DNA of 64,000 nucleotides from Arthrobacter sp. YD4 (GTDB taxonomy: Bacteria > Actinomycetota > Actinomycetes > Actinomycetales > Micrococcaceae): positions 248,001 to 312,000 of the forward strand of contig NZ_JAUHHD010000004.1 in NCBI RefSeq assembly GCF_030410515.1. Direction: 5' to 3'. The translations under genes and the position numbers were made by a program. Position 1 is the first letter of the stretch, and the number at the start of each line of letters is the position of its first letter. The notes beneath the pieces are model-generated. The model saw nothing but the letters and a program-made list of their open reading frames with translations. It did not search any database and was not told the origin of the DNA. Of this stretch, positions 1 to 9,593 are shown piece after piece.

Positions 1-152
<152 letters not shown>

Positions 153-212
153 GCGACGAGTGTCTCCGGCGTTCCCCGTCCCGGCCAGAGTCCTAGGACC
201 CGCCGGCAGGGC

Positions 213-596
213 TCACATGCCGGAGTTGAGGTTCAGGATGTTGCCCTCGCTGTCCAGGAACCAGGCCGCGGAGTTGCCGTCCGGAAGGGTCGCGATGCCG
301 TTCTCGGTTTTCAGGCCCGGGAAGTCGTAGTCCTCGAAGACCACGCCCTTTCCGCGCAGTTCCTCGACGGCGGCCGGAAGGTCCGGCACCATCCAACCCA
401 TCTGCGTGTTCTTTGCAGTCCCGGCGTTCGGCGTGAGGTACAGCATGAATCTGCTCCCGGAGCCGCACGTGTACTGCAGGTTGTCCTGGGCATCCTGGTT
501 GTCAGGTTCGAGCCCGAGCTTGTCGCGGTAGAAATCGCGGGCGCGGGCGATATCCGCGGCCGGCAACACGGCGCCGACCGGCTGGTCTTTGAGCAT
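213..596 (-). CDS. VOC family protein (glyoxalase/bleomycin-resistance fold)
   Basis: A 127-residue single-module vicinal-oxygen-chelate protein. The N-terminal half has the usual 'AR DFYRDKLGLEP' helix (about residues 18-32), which marks the first beta-alpha-beta-beta-beta unit. The second half carries 'TLPDGNSAAWFLDSEGN' before the C-terminal strand, as in lyase I-like proteins. The length is normal for one-domain members. The family binds small ligands or metal and includes glyoxalases, dioxygenases and antibiotic-binding proteins; nothing here decides which. The ATG at 596 is preceded by GGAAAGGGA, a good ribosome site. It lies on the same strand as the ABC ATPase before it, but no functional link is visible. 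Confidence 0.85.
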   Translation of the reverse strand: MLKDQPVGAVLPAADIARARDFYRDKLGLEPDNQDAQDNLQYTCGSGSRFMLYLTPNAGTAKNTQMGWMVPDLPAAVEELRGKGVVFEDYDFPGLKTENGIATLPDGNSAAWFLDSEGNILNLNSGM

Positions 597-652
597 GGTG
601 ATATCCCTTTCCAGGCCCTTCCCCCACTTAGGATTTTACGCCTCCGCGGGGC

Positions 653-1669
653 TCAGAGCTCCTTGTCCCAGGCCATGCTGCGGTTGACGGCCCGGTAGCC
701 CAGGGCGGTGTAGAGCGCCAGGGCGCCGGTGGGGTTTTCGGAGTCGACGTCGAGAGAGGCCTTGTCCATGCCCGCCGCGGCGAAGCGGCGCATCGCCTCG
801 GCCAGCAGCGCCCGGGCGATGCCCCGGCCGCGGTAGTCCCGGCGGACCCCGAGCAGGTCCGTGTACCCCTCGGTGAAGCCGCGTTCGACGGCGATGTCCG
901 GGTCGTGGCTGGCCAGCTGGTAGCCGGCGACCCGGCCGTTGTCGGCGTCCAGGACCACGCAGCTCAGGTCCGGCCGGGCCAACGGGTCGTTCACGACAAA
1001 GCCCCAAGCCTCCTCGTCGCGCGGTTCGCTGCCCCAGTGGTCGCGGAAGGCGTCGTTGTGGGCCTGCCGCACCTCCTCGTGCAGCGCGGGACCGAAGTCG
1101 GCCAGCTCGAGCCCGCCGCCGAGGCGATAAGCGGGCAGTGGGTCCGTCAGGGGGCGGTGCATCTCGTTGTAGTAGCGGACCACCCGATAGCCGTGCCGTT
1201 CGAAGAGCCGGGCCTCTCGGGCATGTGCTTCCTCGGAGTGGAGGCGGAGCCTGGGGGTTGCCGGTTCCACGTTTGCTTCGGCGTCGTCGGCAAAGCGCCG
1301 CCGGGTCCGCTCCTCCAGCCAGGCCAGGACGCCGCCGCCCACCCCGCTGCCCTGCCAATCGGGATCCACGCAGCCGAACCCGACGGCCTTCCCGCCGTCG
1401 GTGTTCTTCGTCAGCCGGCCGTAGGCGCGCGCGGTTCCCTGCCCGTCGAAACCAAGGATGGTGTTCGCGGCGGCCGGGTTCTGCCGGGAGGACAGGATCT
1501 GCGCCAGGTCTTCGCGGCGTTCGTACCAGACGGGGTGTTCGACGGCGGCGGTCCGGGCGATCAGCGCCGCCCAGGCGTCCAGGTCGCCGGGCCCCGCTGG
1601 GCGCCAGGACAGCCGGCCATCCAGAGCCTGGCGGGCGTCAACGGCGTCAATGTCGTCATGGCTCATCAT
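653..1669 (-). CDS. Tandem GNAT-domain N-acetyltransferase, mycothiol-synthase-like
   Basis: A 338-residue protein built of two GNAT acetyltransferase modules. The N-terminal module (about 20-165) has a degraded acetyl-CoA loop (DPDWQGSGVGGG). The C-terminal module (about 180-335) keeps the classic RRDYRGRGIARALL motif, followed by SLDVDSENPTGALALY and an LGYRAV end strand. The tandem layout and the 'V.SENP.A..LY...GF' pattern resemble mycothiol synthase MshD and related actinobacterial proteins, but this one could acetylate another substrate. The start is an ATG-ATG pair at 1669. There is no Shine-Dalgarno; a TAGCCT hexamer lies 6 nt upstream, so the message may be leaderless. The gene is divergent from the cation exchanger. 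Confidence 0.8.
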   Translation of the reverse strand: MMSHDDIDAVDARQALDGRLSWRPAGPGDLDAWAALIARTAAVEHPVWYERREDLAQILSSRQNPAAANTILGFDGQGTARAYGRLTKNTDGGKAVGFGCVDPDWQGSGVGGGVLAWLEERTRRRFADDAEANVEPATPRLRLHSEEAHAREARLFERHGYRVVRYYNEMHRPLTDPLPAYRLGGGLELADFGPALHEEVRQAHNDAFRDHWGSEPRDEEAWGFVVNDPLARPDLSCVVLDADNGRVAGYQLASHDPDIAVERGFTEGYTDLLGVRRDYRGRGIARALLAEAMRRFAAAGMDKASLDVDSENPTGALALYTALGYRAVNRSMAWDKEL

Positions 1670-1675
1670 CGGGTC

Positions 1676-1681
1676 AGGCTA
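1676..1681 (-). promoter_or_regulatory. Candidate -10 hexamer of the tandem-GNAT gene
   Basis: TAGCCT on the minus strand ends 6 nt before the ATG at 1669, where a leaderless transcript would begin. No clear -35 is visible. Confidence 0.35.
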
Positions 1682-1829
1682 TCCGACCCCTCGGGTCCGC
1701 TCCAGCAGTGGGCGGCTCCCGGCTCCCTCCCAGGGTACTGGTCATAGAGTAAGTAGCCTGACGATCTACGCGGCGCCAGGCCGTGGGAGCTGTGGCCGGG
1801 TGTTCCTCCGGCCGGGATGGGAGCACGTG

Positions 1830-2930
1830 ATGGAGTCGTTGCCGCTGTGGGCCTTGGCCTTGATCTTCGCCGGGGCCGCCGCCGTGATTTGGGTGGCCGG
1901 CATCCAGTTGTCCAAACAGACGGATGTGCTCGATGCCCGCTTTCGGCTGGGCTCGGCCCTGGGCGGGTTGATCCTGTTGGCGCTGGCCACGAACCTGCCG
2001 GAGATCGCCATTACCGTCAGCGCCGCCCTGGCCGGGAATGTGGGCGTGGCGGTCGGCAACATCCTCGGTGGCATCGCCATCCAGACGGTGGTCCTGGTCG
2101 TCCTCGACGTCGTCGGAACCAAGGGCGGCAAGCCGCTGAGTTACCGCGCGGCGTCGCTGACCCTGGTCATCGAGGCCATCACGGTGGTGGGTGTGCTGGG
2201 CGTGGTCATCGCCGGGAGCCAGATGCCTCCGGGGCTGGTCCTGTTCCGGCTCACCCCGGCCGCGGTGCTGATCGCCGTGATCTGGCTGCTGGGCCTGCTC
2301 CTGGTGCAGCGGTCGCAGAAGTCGCTGCCCTGGCACGCCCAGGGTCAGGCCCCCGATGGGCAGTCCGCGCCCAAGGGCCACGCGAAGGCCTCGGCGCAGG
2401 ATTCGTCGCAGACGTCGGGACGGTCCGACGCCGGGTCGTCCCGGAATAAGACCGGCACCGGCAAGGCGCTGGGGATCTTCCTGGTCGCGGCGGCTGCCAC
2501 GCTGGGATCCGGCGTGCTGCTGGAGCGCAGCGGGGACGCGATCGCCGGCCAGATCGGACTGTCCGGCGTCCTCTTCGGCGCGACGTTCCTGGCCCTGGCC
2601 ACCTCCCTGCCGGAAATCTCCACCGGCCTGGCCTCGGTCCGGCAGGGTGACTTCCAACTGGCGGTCAGCGACATCTTCGGCGGCAACGCCTTCCTGCCGG
2701 TGCTGTTCCTCGTGGCCGTCCTGATCTCGGGTACGCCGGTCCTCCCCCAGGCCCACGCCTCGGACATCTATCTGACGGCGCTGGCCATCCTGCTGACGCT
2801 GGTCTACATGCTGGGGCTGCTGTTCCGCCCGGCGCGCCGGGTGCTGGGCATGGGTGTGGACTCGCTGGTGGTCCTGGTGCTGTACTTGGCCGGCGTGGCA
2901 GGGCTCTTCGCGGTCGCTTCCTCGGGCTGA
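1830..2930 (+). CDS. Sodium/calcium (CaCA-type) exchanger-like membrane protein
   Basis: A 366-residue polytopic membrane protein with two homologous halves of about five helices each. The halves are joined by a hydrophilic linker (about residues 155-205) rich in Q, S, G and K. Each half carries a CaCA alpha-repeat. The first has 'ATNLPEIAITVSAALAGN' followed by GNILGG (about residues 55-80). The second has 'ATSLPEISTGLASV' followed by SDIFGGNAF. The P-E pair in each half is the expected ion-coordinating site. The family exchanges Ca2+ (or other cations) for Na+ or H+ at the inner membrane. I chose the ATG at 1830; longer upstream reading is open but codes for an R/P-rich tail unlike the family. 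It converges on the cydDC gene. Confidence 0.85.
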   Translation: MESLPLWALALIFAGAAAVIWVAGIQLSKQTDVLDARFRLGSALGGLILLALATNLPEIAITVSAALAGNVGVAVGNILGGIAIQTVVLVVLDVVGTKGGKPLSYRAASLTLVIEAITVVGVLGVVIAGSQMPPGLVLFRLTPAAVLIAVIWLLGLLLVQRSQKSLPWHAQGQAPDGQSAPKGHAKASAQDSSQTSGRSDAGSSRNKTGTGKALGIFLVAAAATLGSGVLLERSGDAIAGQIGLSGVLFGATFLALATSLPEISTGLASVRQGDFQLAVSDIFGGNAFLPVLFLVAVLISGTPVLPQAHASDIYLTALAILLTLVYMLGLLFRPARRVLGMGVDSLVVLVLYLAGVAGLFAVASSG

Positions 2931-2949
2931 GCACCTGGCCCGGCCCGGT

Positions 2950-2988
2950 GACGGGCGTCAGGCCCCGCCGGAGACGGGCGTCAGGCCC
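2950..2988. repeat. 16-bp direct repeat at the exchanger/cydDC junction
   Basis: GACGGGCGTCAGGCCC occurs at 2950-2965 and again at 2973-2988, with a 23-bp offset. The second copy overlaps the last codons of cydDC. The spacer is GC-rich, and no classical U-tract terminator is visible between the two convergent genes. Confidence 0.6.
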
Positions 2989-5900
2989 GGCCGCTCACTC
3001 CGGCCGGTTCCCGCACAGCGGCGTTGTCGTCCAGGTCCAGCCTTGCGTCGGCGGGGTCGACGTCGTCCGGGTTGTGGGTGACCAGGACGACCGTCCGCTC
3101 ACGCAGCCCGCGCCGCAGTTCGGCCAGCAGTGCGGGGCCGGCCTCGGCGTCCAGGTGGGCGGTGGGCTCGTCGAGCAGGATGATGTCGGCCCCGGTCAGC
3201 AGGGTGCGGGCCACGGCCAGGCGCTGGCGTTCGCCGCCGCTGAGGAAGGCCCCGCCCGGGCCGACGGGGGTGTCCAGTCCACGGTCCAGGCGGGCCAGCA
3301 GCGGCGTCAGGCCGACGGCGGACACCGCGTCCCTCAGGCGGCGCTCAACGGCCGCCCTGTCAGGCGATCCGTCAGGTGCACCCTCGGCCGCACCCTCGGC
3401 GGTGCCATCGCTTGGGCGGGTTCCCCCGGGCAATCCCAGCATGAGGTTGCCGCGGATGGTCGAGTCGAACAGGTGGGCCTCCTGCGGGCACCAGGCGGCG
3501 CGGCCGGTCAGCCTCAGTTCGCCGCCGGCGGCCGGGAGGAACCCCAGCAGGACGGCCAGCAGCGTGGACTTACCGGAGCCGGATCCGCCCGTGACGGCGA
3601 GCCAGCGGCCAGGTTCCGCCGTCGCGGACAGGCCCTCGAACACCGCCGGACCGCCCGGCCAGGCCGCGGCCAGGTCCACGGCGGCCAGGCCGGGACGGCC
3701 GTCCTGCCGCGGCGTCAGCGCCATCAGGCCGCCGTCGGGACCGCCGGCGCCGGACGTGCCCCGGTCCGCTTCCAGGACGCCCGACTCCCCGATCCGCCGC
3801 AGCACGGTGCGGAGCGCGGGGTACTGCCGGACCGCCGTCGTCATCGCCGCGTAGGGTTCGATCAGCGCCAGTTGGAGCAGCACCACCACCGCCACCACGG
3901 CCGGCTGGGCGGACCCGGCGAGGGCCTGCGGGGCGGCCAGCAGGGCACAACCCAGCGCGGCAGATCCGCAGGCCAGGACCGTCAAGGCGTGTCCCAGCCC
4001 CTCGGCCACGGCGGAGCGCCGGACCGCGTCCGTGGCTGCCCGGTCATCGCGCCGGATGGCGGCCAGCACGGGACCGCCGACGCCGTTGGCGTGGAGTTCG
4101 GCGCGCGCGTCCAGGGCGGCGGCCACCCGGCGGAGCACGCCCGAGCGCAGGCGCTGCTCGGCGCTGGCGGACCTGCGGTCGGCGTAGAGGGCCAGCGCCG
4201 GGGCGGCCACCAGGCTGGCGATGGCGGCTGCGGCCACCGCCGGGAGTGCCTCCGGGAGCAGGAGCCCCACCCCGGTGAGGGCTGCGGCTGCGACGGCGAC
4301 GGCGGTCAGCGGCGGCAGCACCACGCGGGGTAGCAGGTCCCGGACGGTGTCGACATCGTCGACCACGGCACCCAGGACGTTGCCACCCTGCAGCAGGCGC
4401 CGCAGTGACAGGGCGCGGCGGCTCAGCGACTCCCACAGCTCGCCCCGGAGCCGGGTCAGGGCGGTGAAGACGGCGTCGTGGAGCAGCAGCCGTTCGGCGT
4501 AGCGCAGCGCGGCCCGGCCCACGCCGAAGAAGCGCACCCCCACGATCGCGGTCAGCAGGTAGAGGATAGGCGGCTGCTCGCTGGCGCGGATGATGAGCCA
4601 GCCGGAGAGGCCGGCGAGGGCGACGGCGAACAGGGCGGCCAGCACGCCCACGACGCCGGCGGCGGTGAACCGCCCGGCCACCGGCGCCAGCAGCCTCCCA
4701 AGCCGCGCGATGGCGCCGGGGGTCCCTTCGGGGGCCGGGGGGTTTTCAGCTTGATCCACGCGGTCGGGATTCAGGCCATCGGAGGGTTCCGGACGGCCCC
4801 TGGCGGCCAGGTCGGCGCGCGCGGCGAGGCGGTTCGCAGGAGGTGGACTGGCTATGGCCACGCTGGATACGGCCGCGGTTGATGGGACAGCCGGTGCGGG
4901 GCCAGCCGATGCCTTTACGGCACCGCCGCCGGCCCTAGAGCCGTCGGCCGTACCGCCGTCGGAAGCGGCAGCGCCGATCCGCACCACGGTATCCGCCAGT
5001 TCGCGGGTCTGCCGGTCGTGGGCCACCAGCAGCACGGTGGCCCGGCCGCGCAACCCGGTGAGGGCGGCGCTGACGGCGTCGGCGGAGGTCCGATCCAGGT
5101 GCGCTGTGGGTTCATCCAGCAGCAGGACGGTGGCGCCGGCGGCGATCCGTGCGAGGCCGCGGGCCACGGCCACTCGGCGCAACTCGCCGGGACTCAGCTC
5201 AGCGGGGTGCTTCGCGGCCAGGTGTTCCGCCGCGCAGGCGGCAAGGCAGCGCCGCGCCTCAGTCTTAGCCATAGCCTTGGCCTCGGCCTCGCGGGACGCG
5301 TCCTCCGGGGCCGTGTCCTCGCCGCCCAGGTACAGCAGCACCTCATCCAGCACCGTGTCGGCCACCATGACCGGGTGCTGCGGCACCCACGCCACGTCGG
5401 CGGCCGCATACCCGGACACGCGGCCTTCCAGGATCGTCCCGGCGTCCGCAGCGAGGGTGCCCGCCAGCACGCCCAGGATGGTGCTCTTGCCGGCGCCGCT
5501 GGGGCCATCGAGGGCCGTGATGCGTCCCGCGGGTGCGGTGAAGTCCAGCGGCCCGACGGCGTCGCCGTCCCGGCCCGGGTAGCGCACCCTCAGCCCGCTG
5601 ACGGCGACAACGGGAGGCACAGCGACAGCGCCAGCCGGAGTGCCGTCCGCCGGCAGCAGCGGCTCCGGCCGGGGCGCATCCAGCACTTCGGTGGTGTCGG
5701 CGAGCGCGGCACGGCCCTCGTCGCTGGCGTGGTGCGCGGTGCCGAGTTCGCGCAGCGGAAGGTAGCAGTCGGGGGCGAGGATCAGGGCCAGCAGGCCGGC
5801 CTCGAGGCCCATCTCCCCGTGGACCAGGCGGACGCCGATGAAGACCGCCACGACGGCCACGGACAGGGTGGCGATGAGTTCCAGCGCCAGGGCGGAGAGG

Positions 5901-6607
5901 AACGCGGTGCGCAGGGTACCCATGGTCCGGGTCCGGTATTCCTCGGAGATGTCCTCCAGTGCCTTGCGCTGGGCACTGGCCCGGCCAAGGCCCACCAGCA
6001 CGGGCAGTCCCTTGGCCAGTTCCAGCATGTGGCCGGAGAGCCGGGCCAGCGTGGACTGCGCCTCCCGGACCCGTTCCTCCGTGTACCGGCCGATCAGGAT
6101 CATGAACAGCGGCACCAGGGGCACGGTCAGGACGATCACCACGGCGCTGACCCAGTCGGCGAGGAGAATCCGGGCGCCCAGCAGCAGCGGGATGGCCGCG
6201 CAGTTGACCAGCGCCGGCAGGAACTGCGTGTAGTAGTTATCCAGCGCGTCCAGACGGCGCGTGGCGAGCACCGCCAGCCCGCCGTCGGACGGCCCGCTTG
6301 ACCGGGTCCCCGTCTGCAGGGCCCGTTCCAGCAGCTGCGAGCGCAGCTCCTCCTTGACCCCCAGCGCGGCACGGCGCGCGGCGACGGCCTGTCCCCATGT
6401 AGTGAGTGCCCTCAGCACCACGCCCGCCAGGCCCCAGCCCAACTGTTCGGCCCACGCCTCCTGGTGGCCGGCCAGTCCCGTCAGCATGGCGGCGACCGCC
6501 TGGCCCATCAGCACCAGGGACAGGGCCTTCAGGGCGGCGAGGAGCCCCAGCAGGTAGAGCGCGGAGCGGGTGGCGGGGCCGGAGGGGAACTGCGGTCTCA
6601 TCGGCAC
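2981..6607 (-). CDS. cydDC: Fused thiol-reductant ABC exporter CydDC
   Basis: A 1,208-residue fusion of CydD and CydC, the heterodimeric ABC exporter of cysteine/glutathione needed to assemble cytochrome bd. In order: membrane domain 1 (about 15-300); NBD1 with Walker A GPSGAGKST near 368, signature LSPGELRRV and Walker B VLLLDEPTAHLD near 492; an A/P-rich linker (about 560-630); membrane domain 2 (about 640-890); NBD2 with Walker A GGSGSGKST near 1006, signature LSGGERQRL and Walker B IILLDEPTAHLD. Both ATP sites look intact. The start is GTG at 6607, directly abutting the cydB stop codon; an ATG two codons in is the alternative. Fused CydDC is common in actinobacteria. Last gene of the cydA-cydB-cydDC operon. 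Confidence 0.93.
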   Translation of the reverse strand: MPMRPQFPSGPATRSALYLLGLLAALKALSLVLMGQAVAAMLTGLAGHQEAWAEQLGWGLAGVVLRALTTWGQAVAARRAALGVKEELRSQLLERALQTGTRSSGPSDGGLAVLATRRLDALDNYYTQFLPALVNCAAIPLLLGARILLADWVSAVVIVLTVPLVPLFMILIGRYTEERVREAQSTLARLSGHMLELAKGLPVLVGLGRASAQRKALEDISEEYRTRTMGTLRTAFLSALALELIATLSVAVVAVFIGVRLVHGEMGLEAGLLALILAPDCYLPLRELGTAHHASDEGRAALADTTEVLDAPRPEPLLPADGTPAGAVAVPPVVAVSGLRVRYPGRDGDAVGPLDFTAPAGRITALDGPSGAGKSTILGVLAGTLAADAGTILEGRVSGYAAADVAWVPQHPVMVADTVLDEVLLYLGGEDTAPEDASREAEAKAMAKTEARRCLAACAAEHLAAKHPAELSPGELRRVAVARGLARIAAGATVLLLDEPTAHLDRTSADAVSAALTGLRGRATVLLVAHDRQTRELADTVVRIGAAASDGGTADGSRAGGGAVKASAGPAPAVPSTAAVSSVAIASPPPANRLAARADLAARGRPEPSDGLNPDRVDQAENPPAPEGTPGAIARLGRLLAPVAGRFTAAGVVGVLAALFAVALAGLSGWLIIRASEQPPILYLLTAIVGVRFFGVGRAALRYAERLLLHDAVFTALTRLRGELWESLSRRALSLRRLLQGGNVLGAVVDDVDTVRDLLPRVVLPPLTAVAVAAAALTGVGLLLPEALPAVAAAAIASLVAAPALALYADRRSASAEQRLRSGVLRRVAAALDARAELHANGVGGPVLAAIRRDDRAATDAVRRSAVAEGLGHALTVLACGSAALGCALLAAPQALAGSAQPAVVAVVVLLQLALIEPYAAMTTAVRQYPALRTVLRRIGESGVLEADRGTSGAGGPDGGLMALTPRQDGRPGLAAVDLAAAWPGGPAVFEGLSATAEPGRWLAVTGGSGSGKSTLLAVLLGFLPAAGGELRLTGRAAWCPQEAHLFDSTIRGNLMLGLPGGTRPSDGTAEGAAEGAPDGSPDRAAVERRLRDAVSAVGLTPLLARLDRGLDTPVGPGGAFLSGGERQRLAVARTLLTGADIILLDEPTAHLDAEAGPALLAELRRGLRERTVVLVTHNPDDVDPADARLDLDDNAAVREPAGVSGRA

Positions 6608-7657
6608 CTAGTCCTTGGGCGCCAGGGCCCGGGAGGCGATGGCGGGCAGGAAGCTGTGCGCCTCCGGGATGTGGGCGCTGCTGACCCGGCGCCGGAACAC
6701 CCAGTAGGTCCAGGCCTGGTAGGCGAGCACCAGCGGCAGGCCGACGCAGGCGACGATCGTCATCAGGCCCAGTGTGTAGTCCGAGGAGGAGGCGTTGGAG
6801 ATGGTCAGGTTGAAGGCCGGGTCCAGGGTGGAGGGCAGCACCACCGGGAACGCGGCGCCGAACACCGAGGCGGTGCCGAGGACCAGGAAGACGCCCAGGG
6901 AGAGGAATGCCTTGCCCTCGGCGCCGCCGCGGGCGAAGTTCCAGGCTGCGGCGGCCGCGACGACGGCGGCCACCACGGCGACGATGGTCCAGGCCCTGCC
7001 GCCCTGGAACTGCAAGACGACCGCCCAGCCGGCGATGGGCAGGAGGAGCACCGGCAGCAGCCGGACGAACCACTGCCGCGCCCGGTGCCGGACCTCGCCG
7101 TCGGTCTTCAACGCCAGGAACGCCAGCGCGTGGACCAGGGAGAAGCCGACGACGGCGAGCCCGCCGAGCACGGCGTAGGCGTTGAACCAGGCGAAGGGGC
7201 CGCCCACGCGGTCACCGTTGGCATTCACCGGCAGGCCGGTGGTGGTCAGGCCCAGGGCGGCCCCGACGCCGAAGGCCGCCACCAGGGAGCCGAGGGCGAT
7301 CGCCCAGTCCCAGCGGGCGCGCCACTGCGGGGTGTCCACCTTGCCGCGGTACTCGAAGGCCACGGCCCGGAAGATCAGCGCCACCAGCACCAGCAGCAGC
7401 GGCAGGTACAGGGCGGAGAAGAGCGAGGCGTACCAAAGCGGGAAGGCCGCGAAGGTGGCCCCGCCCGCGGTCAGCAGCCAGACCTCGTTGCCGTCCCACA
7501 CCGGTCCGATGGTGTTCAGCAGCACGCGGCGCTCGGTGTTGTTCCGGGCGAAGAGCTTCATCAGCATGCCGACGCCCAGGTCGAAGCCTTCGAGGAAGAG
7601 GTAGCCGGTCCACAGCACCGCAATGGCGATGAACCAGGTCGTGGGGAGCAGTTCCAT
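6608..7657 (-). CDS. cydB: Cytochrome bd ubiquinol/menaquinol oxidase subunit II
   Basis: A 349-residue integral membrane protein with the CydB N-terminus MELLPTTWFIAIAVLWTGY, then LFLEGFDLGVGML and 'NTIGPVWDGNEVWLLTAGG', all family signatures. Eight to nine hydrophobic segments follow. CydB pairs with CydA in the high-affinity bd oxidase of the cytoplasmic membrane, which reduces O2 at low tension without pumping protons. The ATG at 7657 has AGAGGA upstream. It sits 49 bp after cydA and its stop touches the cydDC start, so all three should be on one message. Confidence 0.95.
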   Translation of the reverse strand: MELLPTTWFIAIAVLWTGYLFLEGFDLGVGMLMKLFARNNTERRVLLNTIGPVWDGNEVWLLTAGGATFAAFPLWYASLFSALYLPLLLVLVALIFRAVAFEYRGKVDTPQWRARWDWAIALGSLVAAFGVGAALGLTTTGLPVNANGDRVGGPFAWFNAYAVLGGLAVVGFSLVHALAFLALKTDGEVRHRARQWFVRLLPVLLLPIAGWAVVLQFQGGRAWTIVAVVAAVVAAAAAWNFARGGAEGKAFLSLGVFLVLGTASVFGAAFPVVLPSTLDPAFNLTISNASSSDYTLGLMTIVACVGLPLVLAYQAWTYWVFRRRVSSAHIPEAHSFLPAIASRALAPKD

Positions 7658-7706
7658 GCGGGGTGTCCTCTGTCAGTATCGGGTCGGGTACGGGTGGGCG
7701 GGGCGC

Positions 7707-9305
7707 TCAGTAGGCGAAGGCCAGGACGTCGTCGGCGCCCGGCGTTCCGGGAGTGCCGCCCGGGGGCGTCTTGTCCTCGTTCTCGTCCGCCGGGACGTGC
7801 GCGAGCTCCGGCATGGCGGACACCACGCCGCCGCGGACGTACTTGACCAGCAGCTTCACCTCCACCACCAGCAGGAGCGCGTAGACGGCGGTCAGCACCA
7901 CCAGCGAGGTGATCAGTTCCCCGGCGGACACCCCCGGGGAGACGGCGGCGGCGGTGAACATGAAGACCTGGTCGATGCCGCTGGCGTCCGGGTTGGGCGC
8001 GACGACGAAGGGCTGGCGGCCCATCTCGGTGAAGATCCAGCCGGCGGCGTTGGCGCCGAAGGGGGCCAGGATGCCGAAGACGGCCAGCCGCATCAGGCCG
8101 CGGGAGGCCGGAACGGTGCCCTTGCGGGTGGCCCAGAGCGCGGCGGCGGCAGCGGCCGCGGCGAGGCCGCCGAAACCGATCATCATCCGGAAGCCCCAGT
8201 AGGTGACCTCCATGACGGGGACGTACTGGATTTCCTTGCCGGCGCGGTCGCCGTAGATGGGGCTGTCCGGCAGGTGGGTGCCGTAGTCGGCCTTGTACTG
8301 TTCCAGCAGGCTGTTGACGCCCTTGACCTCGGTGCTGAAGTCGCCCTTGGCCAGGAAGGAGAGCAGGCCCGGCACCTCGATGACGGCGACGACGTCGTCG
8401 CAGTTCTTGGAGCCGACGTTGCCGATGCTCAGGATGGAGAAGCCGGTCCCGTCGTGGCAGGCGGCCTCCGCGGCGGCCATCTTCATGGGCTGTTGGACGA
8501 ACATCAGCTTCCCTTGCAGGTCGCCGGTGACGGCGGTGCCGGCGAAGGAGATCATGGCGACGACGGCGCCGATCCGCAGCGAGCGGATCCAGACGGCGTG
8601 GTCGGCACGGTCGCGGCCCGGGACGGTGGACTCGCCGGGGATGACCCGGCCGTCGGCACCGACCGTGTCGATCCCGTCATACCGGCGGCGCCACAGGTGG
8701 TACCAGGCGATGCCGAGCAGGAACGCGCCGGCGACGGCGAGGGCGCCGAAGAGCGTGTGGGGCACGGCCACGAGGGCCGTGTTGTTGGTGAACACGGCCC
8801 ACGCGTCGGTCATGACCGGGCGGCCGTTGATCATCTCGACACCTACCGGGTGCTGCATCCAGCTGTTGGCCACGATGATGAAGTAGGCCGAGAGCGCGGA
8901 GCCGATGACAGCAATCCAGAGGCAGGCCAGGTGGACGCCGCGCTTGAGCTGCTTCCAGCCGAAGATCCAGAGGCCCAGGAAGGTGGACTCGACGAAGAAC
9001 GCGAGCAGCGCCTCGAGGGCCAGCGGGGCGCCGAAGACGTCCCCGACGAAGCGGCTGTACTCGCTCCAGGCCATGCCGAACTGGAATTCCTGCACGATGC
9101 CGGTGGCGACGCCCATGATGAAGTTGATCAGGAACAGCTTGCCCCAGAACTTGGTCATGCGGAGGTATTCGGGCTTGCCGGTGCGGTACCAGAGGGTCTG
9201 GATCACCGCCACCACCAGGCCCAGGCCGGTCGTCAGCGGCACCATCATGAAGTGATAGACGGTGGTGATCCCGAATTGCCAGCGTGCAATTTCCAAGGCG
9301 TCCAT
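7707..9305 (-). CDS. cydA: Cytochrome bd oxidase subunit I
   Basis: A 532-residue heme-bearing subunit of cytochrome bd oxidase. The N-terminus 'IARWQFGITTVYHFMMVPL' contains His18, equivalent to the conserved N-terminal heme-ligand histidine. Downstream are the quinol/heme signature TEMGRQPFVVAP and about nine membrane helices. The C-terminal 30 residues are an acidic, G/P-rich cytoplasmic tail. It oxidises quinol and reduces O2 to water. The ATG at 9305 has AAGGGA 5 nt upstream. It is the first gene of cydA-cydB-cydDC. Two BlaI-type palindromes lie 32-72 bp upstream of the start codon, so repression by the divergent BlaI protein is the best reading of its control. Confidence 0.96.
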   Translation of the reverse strand: MDALEIARWQFGITTVYHFMMVPLTTGLGLVVAVIQTLWYRTGKPEYLRMTKFWGKLFLINFIMGVATGIVQEFQFGMAWSEYSRFVGDVFGAPLALEALLAFFVESTFLGLWIFGWKQLKRGVHLACLWIAVIGSALSAYFIIVANSWMQHPVGVEMINGRPVMTDAWAVFTNNTALVAVPHTLFGALAVAGAFLLGIAWYHLWRRRYDGIDTVGADGRVIPGESTVPGRDRADHAVWIRSLRIGAVVAMISFAGTAVTGDLQGKLMFVQQPMKMAAAEAACHDGTGFSILSIGNVGSKNCDDVVAVIEVPGLLSFLAKGDFSTEVKGVNSLLEQYKADYGTHLPDSPIYGDRAGKEIQYVPVMEVTYWGFRMMIGFGGLAAAAAAAALWATRKGTVPASRGLMRLAVFGILAPFGANAAGWIFTEMGRQPFVVAPNPDASGIDQVFMFTAAAVSPGVSAGELITSLVVLTAVYALLLVVEVKLLVKYVRGGVVSAMPELAHVPADENEDKTPPGGTPGTPGADDVLAFAY

Positions 9306-9336
9306 GGCAGTCCCTTTGGCTAGGTTCCCGAGAGTT

Positions 9337-9353
9337 TTCTACAGTTCGTAGAA
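9337..9353. promoter_or_regulatory. BlaI-type operator 1 (cydA proximal)
   Basis: 17-bp palindrome TTCTACAGTTCGTAGAA, with 6-bp arms TTCTAC/GTAGAA and a 5-bp centre. BlaI/MecI repressors bind TACA/TGTA dyads of this size. It lies 32 bp from the cydA start codon. Confidence 0.75.
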
Positions 9354-9360
9354 TTGCTAC

Positions 9361-9377
9361 TTCTACAGAGTGTAGAA
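9361..9377. promoter_or_regulatory. BlaI-type operator 2 (cydA distal)
   Basis: 17-bp palindrome TTCTACAGAGTGTAGAA with perfect 7-bp arms TTCTACA/TGTAGAA around GAG. It is the best dyad of the set, 24 bp centre-to-centre from operator 1, so two dimers could sit nearly on one helix face. Confidence 0.8.
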
Positions 9378-9482
9378 CATTGGCCGGACCGTACGCACCC
9401 AGCGTGGCACGGCTCACCCCGGGCCACAACGGACCGCCGCCGGTCCCCGCACTCGACCCCACAGTGACACGCCGGGGCCCTG

Positions 9483-9499
9483 TTCTACTGCATGTAGAA
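9483..9499. promoter_or_regulatory. BlaI-type operator 3 (blaI side)
   Basis: 17-bp palindrome TTCTACTGCATGTAGAA, with 6-bp arms TTCTAC/GTAGAA. It lies 95 bp before the blaI start and probably mediates autoregulation. Confidence 0.75.
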
Positions 9500-9593
9500 A
9501 GTCGGGCGAAAAAACGGTAAATTGAAAGCTGAAGTAATTAACGTCCTCCCGCGGCAGCCGCCGGCAGGGAGGCATCTTAGAAGGACACAGGCA